Positions 33,846 through 43,322 are shown, counted from the stretch's first letter. The stretch is DNA of 45,651 nucleotides from Nonomuraea endophytica (GCF_014203235.1 NZ_JACHIN010000007.1:176810-222460), one strand, 5' to 3'. Translations and numbers: made by a program. The notes: generated by a model from the letters alone, not told the origin.

Positions 33846-34622
33846 TCAAACCAGGACGGTGTCGACTCCGGCCTCCCGCAGCGCCTCCAGCGTCCGCGGT
33901 CCTCCGGGATGAGTGGCGGTGTCCCGCGCGGCGGCGTCGGTGACGAAGCGCTCCACGGCGTCGAGCGGGGCGACCTGGCTGAAGGCGCGCACGCCGAGCT
34001 TGGTCGCGTCCGCCACGGCGATCGTCCGGGTGGCCTGGGCCAGCCCGGACTGCTTGACGGCGGCGTCGTCCACGGAGAACTCCGACCAGCCGTGCTCGGC
34101 GTGCACCCCGCCGATGGACATGACGAAGACGTCGAAGGCCAGGGACTGCAGGGTGCGCAGGGCCAGCGGCCCGACCAGGGACCGCTCGCCCGGCCGGGAC
34201 CGGCCGCCGACGATCAGCAGCTCGATCCCGGGCCGGTCGGCCAGGAGCGTGGCCGCCTGCAGGCTGAGCACGGTCACGGTCAGCGGCGCGCAGGCGGCCA
34301 GGTGTTCGGCGAGGTGGGCGGTGGTCGTGCCCGCGTCCAGGAGCACGTGTGAACCCGGCGGCACCATCTCGGCCGTGGCCGCCGCCAGCCGGTCCTTCGT
34401 CGCCGCCTGCCACGACTGCCGGGTGTCGAAGCCGGCCCCCTCCTCCGGAAGGCGGGAGGGGACGGCTCCGCCGCGCACCCGCCGTACCAGACCACGGGTT
34501 TCCAGCGCGTCCAGATCCCGGCGGACGGTCATCTCCGAGACGCCCAGACGCCGGGACAGCTCCGCGACGGAGACGCGGCCGGTGCCCTGCACCAGCCGCA
34601 GGGTCAGGTCCAGGCGGCTCAT
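33846..34622 (-). CDS. DeoR family transcriptional regulator
   Basis: 258 residues. The N-terminal HTH is GRVSVAELSRRLGVSEMTVR and RDLDALETRGLVRRVRGGAV (about 14-54), the classical DeoR signature. The C-terminal DeoRC sugar-phosphate sensor has VLLDAGTTTAHLAEHLA, TVLSLQAATLLADRP, ELLIVGGRSRPGERSLVGPL and DVFVMSIGGVHAEHG with the VADATKLG motif near the end. DeoR proteins repress sugar or nucleoside genes and respond to phosphorylated intermediates. It begins at the ATG at 34620-34622, only 26 bases from the end of the glycoside hydrolase gene on the same strand, and leads into the DUF4406 gene. Confidence 0.92.
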   Translation of the reverse strand: MSRLDLTLRLVQGTGRVSVAELSRRLGVSEMTVRRDLDALETRGLVRRVRGGAVPSRLPEEGAGFDTRQSWQAATKDRLAAATAEMVPPGSHVLLDAGTTTAHLAEHLAACAPLTVTVLSLQAATLLADRPGIELLIVGGRSRPGERSLVGPLALRTLQSLAFDVFVMSIGGVHAEHGWSEFSVDDAAVKQSGLAQATRTIAVADATKLGVRAFSQVAPLDAVERFVTDAAARDTATHPGGPRTLEALREAGVDTVLV

Positions 34623-34648
34623 GACCCCATTTCTACCATATGCATGTT

Positions 34649-36934
34649 CTAACGAACATCAGGGTGTTCGGTGAGGCCGTAGTAGACGCGTGGCGCGCCG
34701 TCCAGCCGGATCTTGACCTTGCCGTCGCACGGGGTGAGCCGTCGTTCCCTGCCGATGCAGTCGAGCACCCTGACCTGGCCACCGGCCGCGGGCACGTGCA
34801 CGTCGGTCTTGGTCGGCCAGTCGTCGACCCACGGTTCCGGCGCGGCGAACCACCCCGTGCCCGGCTCGTGGTCGGTGTTGAGCAGGTAGCCGTCCTTGCG
34901 GCTCCACAGGATCGAGACCGGCCCCTCCGGGGTGCTGAACAGGAGCCCCTTGAGGTCGGGGTCGGCGAAGGTCAGCCAGCGGGTGAACGTCGCCTGGTCC
35001 AGGACCTTGGCCGCGGTGGCGTAGGCGAGCATCGAGGGCTTGGCGCTGGTGTCGCGGTTCATGAGCCCGAAGTGGTACTCGGCGTTGGCCGGGTCGGCCA
35101 TCTGCGGCTTGCCGAGGACGCTGTCGTGCAGCTGATACCAGTTCACGCAGCTCACCCCCTCGGCCATGGACAGCGCGAGGGTGAGCAGGACGTTCTCGGC
35201 GGCCTGCCGGTAGGTGTCGTGCCACCAGCTGTTCGGCTTGGTGCAGGCGTAGGCCTCGGTCAGCCACAGCTCCTTGTCCCCGTACTCGGTGATCATCTCG
35301 CGGGCCTTGCGCATGCTGCCGAGGAAGTTCCAGTACGAGCCGTTGTTCCCCTGCGTCCACTCCTCCGGCGGCGGCGCGTAGTCGGGGGTGAAGTTGCCCC
35401 GGCCGGGGTGGAAGGCGAAACCGTCGATGAGGTCCCAGCCGCCCGCGTCGTGGAAGTTCTTGGTCCAGACGTAGTCCATGCCGGCCAGGCCGGCGTTGAG
35501 CACCTTGGTCGGAGCCCCGGCTGCGGTCAGGCGCTCGCGGACCGGGCGTAAGCCGTCCCGCACGTACGCGGCGGCGGTCAGCCCGCTCATCCACGGCTTG
35601 TTCACCTCGTTGGCGACCTCGAAGTAGTCGGCCCGCGAGCCGATCGCCTTCTGGGTGTTCGTGTCGGCCCAGGCGGCGACCTCGGCCGGGGTGCCGCCGA
35701 GCGGGATGCCGGCGAGCTCGATGTTGTGCTCGATCCCCGCCGCGTTCAGGGTGGCGGGCGGCAGGCCGGGCCCGCCGTCGTAGGAGATGCGCACCCGCTT
35801 GATGCCGATGCGCCGCATGAGGCCCACGACCGCGGCGGCGTCCGGCTTGAGCAGCCACGGGTAGTTGGCGATGCCGAACATGCTGTCGGCGCCCGCTTGG
35901 TAGGTGTACGGCGGCAGCACGGTGAGGTTGGTGCGGGCGAACGCGCTGTCGGCGCCGGCGGTGGCCTTCACCTCGGTGAACACGATCCCGTGCGACGGGG
36001 AGGTGACGGTGAAGGTCTGCTTCCACGCCGATCCGGCGGCGACGGTGCCGGTGACGCTGCCCGACTTCAGCACCCGGCCGTCGAAGTCACGGGCCCACCA
36101 CGACAGCTTCACGGTACGCGCGGCGGTGCCGCCGTTGGCCACCTCCGCGTGCAGGGCCATCGGCTGGCCGCCGCCGTCCCACAGACTGAAGGGCTTGTCG
36201 GTCCAGACCTCCACGCCCAGGGGCAGCCCGGCGCCCATGGTGCCGCCCGCCGCCGGCCGTACCGAGCCGAGCACCAGGTCGGCCTCCGTCACCGCCCCGC
36301 CGTCGGCCGCCGTGGCCGGCGCGTGGATCCAGGCGGCGTTGGTCCAGGCCGGGGTGGTGCCGCCGAGCCGGAAGTAGGCGCGGGCACTGCCCCAGGTCTC
36401 CTGGTAGACCACCCCGGCGTTGGTCTCGTAGGGCACGCCGCCCCCGGCGTCGCGGTTCCATCGGGTGAGCGCCGTGAACGACTCGGGCTCGGTGGGGGCG
36501 ATGACCGTACGGCCGAGCATGAAGCCGGCCGGGATCAGCGTGGCCGAACCCGCGACCTCCCAGCGCAACCGCGCCCGGTTCGGCGTGACGCGGAAGACGC
36601 CGCGGACCGTGATGCCCTGCGCCGCGGCGGGGAGGGTGTAGGCGACCTGGATGGCCTGGCCGCCGTCCGGGAGGGTGATGAGCGACGGGGTCCCGCCGGT
36701 GGTTCGCTGGATGCCGGTGACGGTGTCCTTCGCCATGAATCCGGTGAGCCGGATCCGTTCGACGCCGGCGCCGTCCTTGACGGTGATCGTGCCGTCGGCG
36801 GCGGCGACGAGGGTGATGCCGTCTGCGGTGATCGATGGGATGTCGGCCTGGGCCGAGGTCGCGGGAAGCAGGGCTCCGGCGAGCCCGGCGGCAACGGCTC
36901 CGCCGAGGAATCGGCGTCGGGGGATGTCGGCCAT
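34649..36934 (-). CDS. Tat-exported glycoside hydrolase, clan GH-A type
   Basis: 761 residues. The N-terminus IPRRRFLGGAVAAGLAGALL is a Tat signal cleaved after AQA near residue 30. Residues 31-345 are beta-rich domains, probably accessory or carbohydrate-binding. A TIM barrel starts near 350 (SMFGIANYPWLLKPDAAAVV, GLMRRIGIKRVRISYDGGPG). The acid/base is probably Glu443 in FEVANEVNKPW, the Asn-Glu pair of clan GH-A, and the nucleophile Glu560 in LWLTEAYACT. A small beta domain follows the barrel (about 660-761). The family could be GH39-, GH30- or GH5-like; I cannot decide by eye. GAAGGG precedes the ATG at 36932-36934. A LacI-type palindrome 17 bases upstream places it in the regulon of the divergent transporter operon. 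Confidence 0.85.
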   Translation of the reverse strand: MADIPRRRFLGGAVAAGLAGALLPATSAQADIPSITADGITLVAAADGTITVKDGAGVERIRLTGFMAKDTVTGIQRTTGGTPSLITLPDGGQAIQVAYTLPAAAQGITVRGVFRVTPNRARLRWEVAGSATLIPAGFMLGRTVIAPTEPESFTALTRWNRDAGGGVPYETNAGVVYQETWGSARAYFRLGGTTPAWTNAAWIHAPATAADGGAVTEADLVLGSVRPAAGGTMGAGLPLGVEVWTDKPFSLWDGGGQPMALHAEVANGGTAARTVKLSWWARDFDGRVLKSGSVTGTVAAGSAWKQTFTVTSPSHGIVFTEVKATAGADSAFARTNLTVLPPYTYQAGADSMFGIANYPWLLKPDAAAVVGLMRRIGIKRVRISYDGGPGLPPATLNAAGIEHNIELAGIPLGGTPAEVAAWADTNTQKAIGSRADYFEVANEVNKPWMSGLTAAAYVRDGLRPVRERLTAAGAPTKVLNAGLAGMDYVWTKNFHDAGGWDLIDGFAFHPGRGNFTPDYAPPPEEWTQGNNGSYWNFLGSMRKAREMITEYGDKELWLTEAYACTKPNSWWHDTYRQAAENVLLTLALSMAEGVSCVNWYQLHDSVLGKPQMADPANAEYHFGLMNRDTSAKPSMLAYATAAKVLDQATFTRWLTFADPDLKGLLFSTPEGPVSILWSRKDGYLLNTDHEPGTGWFAAPEPWVDDWPTKTDVHVPAAGGQVRVLDCIGRERRLTPCDGKVKIRLDGAPRVYYGLTEHPDVR

Positions 36935-36950
36935 GAGGATCCCTTCCAGT

Positions 36951-36972
36951 CACCTAATGCGGATTAGGTGAG
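36951..36972. promoter_or_regulatory. LacI-type operator before the glycoside hydrolase
   Basis: TCACCTAAT-GCGG-ATTAGGTGA has 9-base perfect arms. Its core CCTAAT-N4-ATTAGG is shared with the site at 37040-37059. Its position, 16 bases upstream of the hydrolase start, suits repression. Confidence 0.8.
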
Positions 36973-37039
36973 AGATGTACTCCTGCCGTAACGCGAGTGT
37001 CAAGTGTTTGACATCTGCCCGCGATACCGGCTTAGATGC

Positions 37040-37059
37040 CGCCTAATACGCATTAGGCG
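37040..37059. promoter_or_regulatory. LacI-type operator before the sugar transporter operon
   Basis: CGCCTAAT-ACGC-ATTAGGCG is a 20-base palindrome with perfect 8-base arms, 14 bases upstream of the binding-protein start and immediately before its AGGGAAG ribosome site. Together with the site at 36951-36972 it brackets the divergent promoter. Confidence 0.8.
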
Positions 37060-37073
37060 AAGGGAAGTAGCCC

Positions 37074-38441
37074 ATGGATGTCTCCACGAGGTGGCGTCTG
37101 GGGATGGCCGGAGCGCTCGTGCTCGCCGCCGCGACGTCAGGCTGCTCGTCCGGCTCCGCGGAGGGCGACCTCGGCAAGACCACGATCACGGTGGCCGGCA
37201 TGCCCGCCACGACCGCGGCGAAGACCCGCAAGCAGTTCCTGGACGCGGTAGCCGCGTTCGAGAAGGCCAACCCCGACATCAAGCTCAAGCCGACCGACAC
37301 GCAGTGGGACGCCAGGACGTTCGCGACCCGGCTGGCCGGCGGCAATGCCGAGACGGTGCTGACTGTACCGCTGACCGAGCCGCCCGGGCTCATCGCGCGG
37401 CGGCAGATCGCCGATCTCAGCGCCGAGATCAAGACCCTGCCGCACGCGACCGACTTCGACCCCCGCGCGCTGGCCCCCGCGACCGGCGCCGAGGGCAAGG
37501 TCTACGGCCTGCCCGTCACCGAGTACGCCCTCGGCCTGGTCTACAACCGCGCCCTGTTCGCCAAGGCCGGGCTGGACCCGGACAAGCCGCCCGCCACCTG
37601 GGACGAGGTCAGGGCGGCGGCCAAGAAGATCGCCGGTCCCGGCGTCGCGGGCTACACGCAGATGACGGTCAAGAACACCGGCGGCTGGATCCTCACCGCG
37701 ATGACCTACTCCTTCGGCGGCCAGATGGAGAAGAAGGAAGGCGAGCAGTACGTGCCGTCGCTCCTGGACGGCCCGGCCGAGCAGGCGCTGCGCCACCTGG
37801 CCGCGATGCGCTGGCAGGACGACTCCATGGGCGCCAACCAACTGCGCACCCAGCAGGACGCGGAGCGCGACTTCGCGGCGGGCAAGATCGGCATGATGAT
37901 CGGCACCGTCAACAGCTACACCCGCTACACCACCCTGTACTCCGGCAAGCCGGACGACTTCGGCATCGCTGCGCTGCCCCAGCAGGCCGGGGCGAAGGCG
38001 ACCCTGCTGGGCGGCCTGGTCGCGGCCGTCAACGCCAAGGCCACCCCCGCGCAGCGCGCCGCCGCGGTGAAGTGGATCGACTACTACTACCTGAAGCCCA
38101 ACTACGACCCGGCGGCGGCCGAGCAGCTGGCCATCGCCAACGCGGCGGACAAGCTGGCCGTCGGCCTGCCCACGCTGCCGTTCTACGGCACCGCGGTGTC
38201 CGGTCCGGTGAACGCCGCGATCGCCAAGCACTCCAACATCCCGGTCTCCAACTTCACCCCCTACGTGAAGGACACCGACAAGCTGGAGTACCTGGTCGAG
38301 CCCCCGGTCGCCGCCCAGGACCTGTACGGCGCGCTCGACACCGCCGTCCAGGCCGTGCTGACCCGCAAGGACGCCGATCCCCGCGACGAGCTGACCAAGG
38401 CGGCGGCGCGGGTCGCGCCCCTGCTCGAGAAAGCACAGTGA
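37074..38441 (+). CDS. Sugar ABC transporter substrate-binding lipoprotein
   Basis: 455 residues, carbohydrate uptake family 1 (SBP_bac_1). The lipobox is ATSGC with Cys24 after a basic and hydrophobic leader. Family features include FLDAVAAFEKANPDIKLKPT, AEGKVYGLPVTEYALGLVYN, RALFAKAGLDPDKPPATWDE and FAAGKIGMMIGTV. It should bind an oligosaccharide or sugar acid and deliver it to the two permeases that follow. ATG 37074 is preceded by AGGGAAG; the stop overlaps the permease start by 4 bases. No ATPase gene is in the cluster, so a shared MsiK-type ATPase, as known for streptomycete sugar transporters, probably powers it. Confidence 0.93.
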   Translation: MDVSTRWRLGMAGALVLAAATSGCSSGSAEGDLGKTTITVAGMPATTAAKTRKQFLDAVAAFEKANPDIKLKPTDTQWDARTFATRLAGGNAETVLTVPLTEPPGLIARRQIADLSAEIKTLPHATDFDPRALAPATGAEGKVYGLPVTEYALGLVYNRALFAKAGLDPDKPPATWDEVRAAAKKIAGPGVAGYTQMTVKNTGGWILTAMTYSFGGQMEKKEGEQYVPSLLDGPAEQALRHLAAMRWQDDSMGANQLRTQQDAERDFAAGKIGMMIGTVNSYTRYTTLYSGKPDDFGIAALPQQAGAKATLLGGLVAAVNAKATPAQRAAAVKWIDYYYLKPNYDPAAAEQLAIANAADKLAVGLPTLPFYGTAVSGPVNAAIAKHSNIPVSNFTPYVKDTDKLEYLVEPPVAAQDLYGALDTAVQAVLTRKDADPRDELTKAAARVAPLLEKAQ

Positions 38442-39304
38442 CCAGGCGTTCTGGCCTCGCGGCTGCGCTGTTCCTCATCCCGACGGTGCTGGTGTTCGGC
38501 CTCTTCTCCTGGTGGCCGATCGTCCGCAGCGTGGTGCTCGGTTTCCAGCGGACCAACCTGGTCGAGGCGGCGGCGTTCACCGGCCTGGACAACTTCCGCA
38601 CCCTGCTGGCCGATCCGCTGCTGGTCACCGCGGCGGGCAACACGCTGCTGTTCACCGGCCTGGCCCTGATCATCGGTTTTCCGGTGCCGATCGTCCTCGC
38701 GGTGCTGATGTCGGAGCTGCGCCGCGGCTCCGGTCTCATGCGGGTGCTGGTCTACCTGCCGGTGGTGGTGCCGCCGGTGGTGGCCGTCCTGATGTGGAAG
38801 TGGTTCTACGACCCGGACTCCGGGCTGTTCAACCAGTTGCTCGGGCTGGTCGGGCTCGGGCCGTACCCGTGGCTGCAGTCCACGGGCATGGCGATGCCGA
38901 GCCTCGTCCTGGAGGCGACCTGGGCGGGCGCGGGCGGCGCCGTGCTGATCTACCTCGCCGCGCTCTCCAGCGTGCCCACCGAGTTGTACGAGGCGGCCGA
39001 ACTGGACGGCGCCTCGGTGTGGCGCCGGTTGTGGCACGTGACATTGCCACAACTCCGACCCATTCTGCTGATCATGCTGCTGCTCCAGGTGATCAACACC
39101 TTCCAGGTGTTCACCGAGCCGTTCGTGCTGACCGACGGCGGGCCGGAGGACTCGACGGTCACGGTGCTGCTGCTCATCTACCGCTACGCGTTCGTCAACG
39201 GCGACTACGGCGCCGCCGCCGCGCTGAGCGTGAGCCTGGCTGTGGTGCTGGCCGTGCTGTCCGCCGTCTACCTGCGGCTCACCAGAACCTGGGGGACGAA
39301 ATGA
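38438..39304 (+). CDS. Sugar ABC transporter permease, MalF type
   Basis: 288 residues beginning at GTG 38438. Six hydrophobic helices are visible, starting with LAAALFLIPTVLVFGLFSWW and ending with LSVSLAVVLAVLSAVYLRL. The cytoplasmic EAA loop that docks the ATPase reads YEAAELDGASVWRRLWHVTLPQL, a close match to the EAAxxDGA...F..i.lP consensus (given here in overlapping parts: EAAELDGASVWRRLW and HVTLPQLRP). The stop overlaps the ATG of the next permease by 4 bases. It forms a heterodimer with that protein. Confidence 0.94.
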   Translation: MTRRSGLAAALFLIPTVLVFGLFSWWPIVRSVVLGFQRTNLVEAAAFTGLDNFRTLLADPLLVTAAGNTLLFTGLALIIGFPVPIVLAVLMSELRRGSGLMRVLVYLPVVVPPVVAVLMWKWFYDPDSGLFNQLLGLVGLGPYPWLQSTGMAMPSLVLEATWAGAGGAVLIYLAALSSVPTELYEAAELDGASVWRRLWHVTLPQLRPILLIMLLLQVINTFQVFTEPFVLTDGGPEDSTVTVLLLIYRYAFVNGDYGAAAALSVSLAVVLAVLSAVYLRLTRTWGTK

Positions 39305-40149
39305 GAGGAGTGATCTCCGACACGGAGCGGCGCGGGATGCGCCGGAGGCTGTCCACCATCCAGGTGCTGCTGATCGTCGCCCTGCTGCTCGAAGGCGCCG
39401 GCCCGATCTACTGGCTCTTCAAGGGCGCGATCTCCTCCACCCAGGAGTCGCTGCGCGATCCGCTGGCCCTGTGGCCGGCCGAGGCGCGCTGGTCGAACCT
39501 GACGGAGGCGTGGACGACGCTGGAGGTCGGCCACTACCTCACCAACACCGTCGTGCTCGTCGCGGGCTCCTGGTTCACGCAGTTGTTCGTCGCGGCCACC
39601 GGTGCGTACGCGCTGTCGATCCTGCGGCCCTCCTACGGCAAGTACGTCTACGGCGCGGTCCTGGCCACGCTGTTCCTGCCCGCCACGGTCTCGATGGTCT
39701 CGCTCTACCTGACCGTCCTCGACCTGGGCATCGCCAACACCCCGCTGTCGGTGTGGCTGCCCGCCGGCGCGCACGCCTTCAACGTCCTGCTGGTCAAGCA
39801 GTTCTTCGACGGCATCCCCCGCGAGCTGTTCGAGGCCGCCCGCCTCGACGGCGCCGGGGCATGGCGGATCTTCACCAGCGTGGTGCTGCCCATGTCCCGC
39901 CCGATCCTGGCCGTGGTGTCGCTGCTGGCCGTCATGAACGCGTGGAAGGACTTCCTCTGGCCCATGATCGCCATCACCGACACCGAGAGCCAGCCGCTCG
40001 CCGTGGCGCTCCCCCGGCTGGCCGACACCTCCGACCAGGCCCTGCTGATCGCCGGGATGCTGATCGCCATCATCCCGCCCGTCGCGGTGTTCCTGGTCTT
40101 CCAGCGGCAGATCATCCGCGGCATCGCCTTCACCGGGCTCAAGGGATGA
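39301..40149 (+). CDS. Sugar ABC transporter permease, MalG type
   Basis: 282 residues from ATG 39301. Six helices, among them STIQVLLIVALLLEGAGPIY, VYGAVLATLFLPATVSMVSL and LLIAGMLIAIIPPVAVFLVF. The EAA loop is FEAARLDGAGAWRIFTSVVL followed by PMSRP, diagnostic of the MalG class. The N-terminal 15 residues are basic. The stop overlaps the next gene by 4 bases, continuing the chain of coupled genes. Confidence 0.94.
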   Translation: MRGVISDTERRGMRRRLSTIQVLLIVALLLEGAGPIYWLFKGAISSTQESLRDPLALWPAEARWSNLTEAWTTLEVGHYLTNTVVLVAGSWFTQLFVAATGAYALSILRPSYGKYVYGAVLATLFLPATVSMVSLYLTVLDLGIANTPLSVWLPAGAHAFNVLLVKQFFDGIPRELFEAARLDGAGAWRIFTSVVLPMSRPILAVVSLLAVMNAWKDFLWPMIAITDTESQPLAVALPRLADTSDQALLIAGMLIAIIPPVAVFLVFQRQIIRGIAFTGLKG

Positions 40150-40988
40150 GGGTCCTCGTCACCGGCGCGGCCGGTCGTCTCGGCACCGCCGTACTCGCCG
40201 AGCTGGCGGAACACCAGGTGACCGCGCTCGTCGCCGAGGACCCCGGCCCGATCGCGGCCGAGCGGGTGGTCGTGGGTGACGCGCGCGACCCCGCCGCCGT
40301 GCGCGCGGCGCTGGAGGGGGCCGACGCCGTCGTGCACACCGCGGCGCTCGCCTCGCCCGAGGTCGCCGCGCCCGAGGTGGTGTTCGCCGCCAACACTCAG
40401 GCCACGTTCACGGTGCTCAACGAAGCGGGCGAGCATGGTGTACGGCGGGCGGTCATCGCCAGCAGCCTGTCGATCACCGGGCTGCCGTTCGCCCGATCGC
40501 CCCGGAGCCCGGAGTACCTGCCGCTCGACGAGCACGTGCCGGCGCAGATCGAGGACCCGTACGCGCTGTCCAAGCAGGTGGACGAGGCCACCGCGGCGAT
40601 GATGGGCCGGCGGCACGGCATGACCGTCGCCGCCCTGCGCTTCCCCTTCCTGGGCGATCCGGCCAGGCTGGCCTGGCGCGCCGCGACGCTGGCCGCGAAT
40701 CCCGCCGCCGGGGCCGCGGACCTGTGGAGCTATCTGGACCTGCGCGACGCCGCCCGCGCCTGCCTGCTCGGGCTGACCGCCGCGCTGGAGGGTACGCCCG
40801 CCCTCTACGTCGCCGCCCCGGAGACGCTCGTGACCTCTCCCACACGGGAGCTGGTCGCGGCCCACCATCCCGGCGTCCCGTGCCGGGCGGAGCTGCCCGG
40901 CAGAACTGTCGCCATCGACCTCGAACCCGCGCGGCGGCTGCTCGGATTCACCGCACTGCATCCGTTCCCCGAGGAGCTCCTTCCATGA
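40146..40988 (+). CDS. NAD(P)-dependent epimerase/dehydrogenase (extended SDR)
   Basis: 280 residues. The Rossmann motif is MRVLVTGAAGRLGTAVLAEL; VHTAALASPE follows strand 4; the catalytic YxxxK is in DPYALSKQVDEATAAMM; and FPFLGDPARLAWRA marks the substrate part. The start resembles uronate dehydrogenases and sugar epimerases. In this cluster, oxidation of a uronate or aldose before the dehydratase step is a reasonable role, but the substrate is inferred. It overlaps both neighbours by 4 bases. Confidence 0.87.
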   Translation: MRVLVTGAAGRLGTAVLAELAEHQVTALVAEDPGPIAAERVVVGDARDPAAVRAALEGADAVVHTAALASPEVAAPEVVFAANTQATFTVLNEAGEHGVRRAVIASSLSITGLPFARSPRSPEYLPLDEHVPAQIEDPYALSKQVDEATAAMMGRRHGMTVAALRFPFLGDPARLAWRAATLAANPAAGAADLWSYLDLRDAARACLLGLTAALEGTPALYVAAPETLVTSPTRELVAAHHPGVPCRAELPGRTVAIDLEPARRLLGFTALHPFPEELLP

Positions 40989-42241
40989 TCATGCCGGAGA
41001 CACAGGCGCCCTGGCCCGCCAGGGACGGGCTGCGCATCACCGGTGTGCGCACGATCGTCACCGCGCCCGGCGGGGTGCCTCTCGTCGTCGTCCGCGTCGA
41101 CACCTCCGAGCCCGGACTGTACGGCCTGGGCTGCGCCACCTTCACCCAGCGCTTCCACGCCGTGGTGGCCGCGATCGAGCAGCACGTCGCGCCCATGGTC
41201 ATCGGGCGGCATCCGGCCGACATCGAGGACATCTGGCGCATGCTGCACTTCTCGTCGTACTGGCGGGGCGGGCCGGTGCACAACAACGCGCTGTCCGGCA
41301 TCGACCAGGCGCTCTGGGACATCGCGGGCAAACGGTTCGGGGTCCCGGTCTACGAACTCCTGGGCGGCCGGGTCCGTACGGCTGCCGCCGTCTACACCGG
41401 CGCCAGGGGCGGCGAGGTGGAGGAGTCGATCGAGCGGGCCGCGGCCCTCGCCGAGCAGGGCTACCGGTACGTACGGCTGCAGTTCGGCGGGCCCGGGATC
41501 GGCACCTACGGGGGCACCGGCACGCCGGGCGGATACCCGGGCAGCCCCCATCCGGACGGCTGGGGTGTCGGCCAGTACCTGCGCGACACCCCCCGCTTCT
41601 TCGAGCGTGCCCGGTCTGTCCTGGGCGAGGAGCTCGGCCTGTTGCACGACGCGCACAACCGGCTGACGCCGAAGGAGGCCGTGGTGCTGGCGCGGTCGCT
41701 GGAGCCGTACCGGCTGTTCTTCCTGGAGGACCCGCTCGCGCCCGAGCACTTCGACCGGCTGCCCGAAGTGCGCGCGGCCGCGCCGATGCCGATCGCGTCG
41801 GGAGAGCTCGTCTCCTCGGTGACCGACGCGGCGCGCCTCATCACCTCCGGCGGCATCGACTACCTGCGCCTGCACGTCTCGACCGTCGGCGGGCTGACCC
41901 CGGTGCGCAAGCTCGCGGCGCTGTGCGAGCTGACCGGGGTGCGCACCGCCTGGCACGGGCCGCCGGACGTGTCGCCCGTGGGCGCGGCGGTCAACGTCAC
42001 CCTCGACGTGACCAGCCCGGCGTTCGGGATCCAGGAGGCGCACGTCTATCCGGAGACCGTGCACGAGGTGTTTCCCGGAGCGCTCAGAACGGTCAACGGC
42101 TACCTGACGCCGTCGGACCGGCCGGGCTGGGGCATCGACCTCGACGAACGGGCCGCCCTGCGCCATCCGCCGCAGACCCATCTGCACGAGCGATGGGCCG
42201 CACAGGTCCGGCGGCCGGACGGCGGGATCGAGGCTCCGTGA
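40985..42241 (+). CDS. Enolase-superfamily sugar-acid dehydratase (mannonate dehydratase-like, RspA/ManD type)
   Basis: 418 residues. The N-terminal capping domain has GLGCATFTQRFHAVVAAIEQ, HVAPMVIGRHPADIEDIWRM and LSGIDQALWDIAGKRFGVPV, as in the ManD group. In the barrel the metal ligands are Asp in LLHDAHNRLTP, Glu in FFLEDPLAPEHF, and Glu in PIASGELVSS. The His-containing end of strand 7 is TAWHGPPDVSPVG, followed by EAHVYPETVHEVF. Enzymes of this group dehydrate D-mannonate or D-gluconate to 2-keto-3-deoxygluconate, though many members have low or no activity. A Gly- and Pro-rich insert lies near residues 175-200 (GTYGGTGTPGGYPGSPHP), a position that is variable in the group. Confidence 0.9.
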   Translation: MIMPETQAPWPARDGLRITGVRTIVTAPGGVPLVVVRVDTSEPGLYGLGCATFTQRFHAVVAAIEQHVAPMVIGRHPADIEDIWRMLHFSSYWRGGPVHNNALSGIDQALWDIAGKRFGVPVYELLGGRVRTAAAVYTGARGGEVEESIERAAALAEQGYRYVRLQFGGPGIGTYGGTGTPGGYPGSPHPDGWGVGQYLRDTPRFFERARSVLGEELGLLHDAHNRLTPKEAVVLARSLEPYRLFFLEDPLAPEHFDRLPEVRAAAPMPIASGELVSSVTDAARLITSGGIDYLRLHVSTVGGLTPVRKLAALCELTGVRTAWHGPPDVSPVGAAVNVTLDVTSPAFGIQEAHVYPETVHEVFPGALRTVNGYLTPSDRPGWGIDLDERAALRHPPQTHLHERWAAQVRRPDGGIEAP

Positions 42242-42266
42242 TCTACTATTTCTTGGGGGGTATGTC

Positions 42267-43292
42267 ATGAGATCGAGCGGTCGCCCTCGTCAGGCGGACA
42301 TCGCTCGGCTGGCCGGCGTCTCACAGCCGACCGTGTCGCTGATCCTGAACGGCGGCGCCGCCGCCGTCGGCATCGCCGAGGAGACCCAGCGCAAGGTCAT
42401 GGAGGCCGCCGAGCGGCTCGGATACGTGCCCGACCCGATAGCCACCCGCCTGGCCGCCGGGCAGAACAACCTCCTCGGCCTCTACACCTTCACCTCGACC
42501 TTCCCCACCGAGATGTCCCACGCCTACTACCCGTTCCTGGTGGGCATCGAGGAGGAGTCGGCGGTTCAGGGTTATGACCTGCTGATGTTCATCGCCTCCA
42601 GCGTCACCGGCGAGCGGCCGCACGCCCAGGTCCTCAACCGGGTACGCCTGGCCGACGGCTGCCTGTTCCTCGGCCGGCACCTGCCCGTGCCGGAGATGGA
42701 CCGCCTGCTGGCCACCAACCTGCCGATCGTCTACATAGGGCGGCACGACGACTTCGGCGACCGCCTGCCGTACATCGGGGCCGACTACGTGTCGGCCGGC
42801 GCGGCCGTGGTGCGGCATCTGGCCGAGCTCGGCCACGAGCGCATCCTGTACGTGCGCGAGCCCGACGAGGCGATCACCTCGATCGACAGGGAGGCGGGCT
42901 TCCGCGGCGGCATGGACGCCTGCGGGCTGCCGGCCACGGTGGTGCGCACGGACGGCGCCGACCTGACCGCCGACCGGCTGCGCACCTGGCACGACCGGGG
43001 CATCACCGCGATCGTCACCGAGGCCACCGACACCGACGCCGCCCACCTCGCCTTGCTGGCCGCGGCCCGTGAAGCCGGGTACCGGTTCCCCGACGATCTG
43101 TCCCTGGCCACGCTCGGCGACCCCTCCACCGGGACGGGCGGGCTCACCGGCTTCGCCGTACCGCGCCGGGAGATGGGCGCGGCGGCCGTCAGGCTGCTCG
43201 CCCAGCTCATCGCGGGAGACCAGAACGTCTCCCGGCATCAGCTCCTGGCCTGCGCGCTCGAGCCCGGCCAGACCGCGGCGTCCCCGCGCTGA
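42267..43292 (+). CDS. LacI family transcriptional regulator of the sugar module
   Basis: 341 residues. The HTH is RQADIARLAGVSQPTVSLIL with hinge VAEAAERLGYVPDP-like text (EAAERLGYVPDPIATRLAAG). The periplasmic-binding-like sensor has LGLYTFTSTFPTEMSHAYYP, LADGCLFLGRHLPVPEMDRL, YIGADYVSAGAAVVRHLAEL and DDLSLATLGD. A GGGGGG stretch 5 bases before ATG 42267 is the ribosome site. It is the likely ligand-controlled repressor for the CCTAAT-N4-ATTAGG operators at 36951 and 37040. It is transcribed with the operon it controls, so it would be self-limiting. Confidence 0.93.
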   Translation: MRSSGRPRQADIARLAGVSQPTVSLILNGGAAAVGIAEETQRKVMEAAERLGYVPDPIATRLAAGQNNLLGLYTFTSTFPTEMSHAYYPFLVGIEEESAVQGYDLLMFIASSVTGERPHAQVLNRVRLADGCLFLGRHLPVPEMDRLLATNLPIVYIGRHDDFGDRLPYIGADYVSAGAAVVRHLAELGHERILYVREPDEAITSIDREAGFRGGMDACGLPATVVRTDGADLTADRLRTWHDRGITAIVTEATDTDAAHLALLAAAREAGYRFPDDLSLATLGDPSTGTGGLTGFAVPRREMGAAAVRLLAQLIAGDQNVSRHQLLACALEPGQTAASPR

Positions 43293-43322
43293 CACCCCCT
43301 TACCCCTTTGGAAGGCCGCACC